From an uncultured Actinomyces sp. (lineage in GTDB: Bacteria > Actinomycetota > Actinomycetes > Actinomycetales > Actinomycetaceae): a DNA stretch of 5,138 nucleotides. This document shows, piece after piece, positions 5,013 to 5,138 of the stretch. The stretch spans positions 1 through 5,138 of the forward strand of contig CABKMZ010000122.1 in assembly GCA_902373545.1 (NCBI GenBank). Reading direction: 5' to 3'. The position numbers and the translations under genes were made by a program. Position 1 is the first letter of the stretch, and every line of letters begins with the position of its first letter. The notes beneath the pieces were generated by a model. It was not told the origin of the DNA, ran no database searches, and saw nothing but the letters and a program-made list of their open reading frames with translations.

Positions 5013-5119
5013 GTCGCACGTAATTCCCCCGTGGCTACTTAAAAGTATGAAATAGCGTCGTTGGAATTGCAACGTTTTCTAGCTATCTCAAAAAGTGACC
5101 GGATTAAATTACGTGCGAC
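5013..5119 (+). repeat. TIR-bounded AT-rich element, copy C (107 bases)
   Basis: GTCGCACGTAATT (5013-5025) pairs perfectly with AATTACGTGCGAC (5107-5119), the same end sequence as copy A. CCCCC follows the left end and TTTTT the right. TGAAAT (5048), TCGTTG (5058) and GTTTTCT (5074) lie at the same offsets (35, 45 and 61 bases) from the first base as in copy A, so the two are clearly related. A local hairpin, TACTT-AA-AAGTA (5036-5047), takes the place of the different hairpin at that site in copy A. It lies upstream of the minus-strand membrane gene. Confidence 0.78.
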
Positions 5120-5138
5120 TTTTTGGGGGGAGGGGGAG

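Noticed and set aside
4890..5072. N-terminal 61-residue extension of the membrane protein
   Set aside because: It is Pro/Arg/Cys-rich rather than membrane-like, and its far end lies in the repeat element at 5013-5119.

Overview
The window looks like chromosomal DNA from a high-GC actinobacterium, most likely an Actinomyces/Schaalia-type member of the Actinomycetaceae. This rests on the GC-rich codon use, the TrmH-type methyltransferase lying next to class II aldolase, start codons (GTG, ATG) without a leader, and the general look of the aldolase. No 16S or marker search could be run, so the genus is an inference.

Layout. Positions 1-502 (minus) hold the N-terminal part of a HAD-IIA (NagD-like) phosphatase cut by the window edge. 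It diverges from a SpoU/TrmH-type RNA methyltransferase at 537-1250 (plus). Only 34 bases separate the two starts, and each has a TAnnnT -10 hexamer 6-7 bases before its start codon, so both mRNAs are probably leaderless. A 227-base gap with a possible promoter and a 16-base inverted repeat leads to fba (1478-2503, class II fructose-bisphosphate aldolase), which has a strong AGGAGG ribosome binding site and a textbook terminator at 2541-2572. A lone four-helix membrane protein lies at 4470-4889 (minus), again with no ribosome binding site.

Between the fba terminator and that membrane protein are about 1.9 kb with no believable gene, but the stretch is far from empty. It is packed with inverted repeats and dispersed repeats. 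The clearest item is a 584-base insertion (2753-3336) with imperfect ~33-base terminal inverted repeats beginning GGCTCTTC and an exact 8-base direct repeat (GGTTTAGA) abutting both ends. It looks like a non-autonomous transposable element. Around and inside it are: a family of hairpin-bounded elements (3111-3219, 3725-3807, and 5013-5119 beyond the membrane gene) whose terminal stems are kept by paired base changes; a 111-base near-symmetric palindrome built from six copies of a GGATAGGTTAT motif at an exact 19-base period (3900-4010); a second hairpin with 19-base repeats (2916-3010); a possible three-way-junction structure with a 19-bp stem (4240-4312); and a GC-rich core repeat present five times in one orientation and once inverted.

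How it fits together. The genes are housekeeping (phosphatase, RNA methylation, glycolysis) and do not form one pathway. The space downstream of the fba terminator seems to be a landing zone in which small non-coding palindromic elements have accumulated. The candidate for something undescribed is this set of hairpin elements, above all the 107-109-base family with covarying ends and the 19-base-period palindromes. Whether they act as DNA (transposon ends, protein-binding arrays) or as RNA cannot be settled from the sequence alone.
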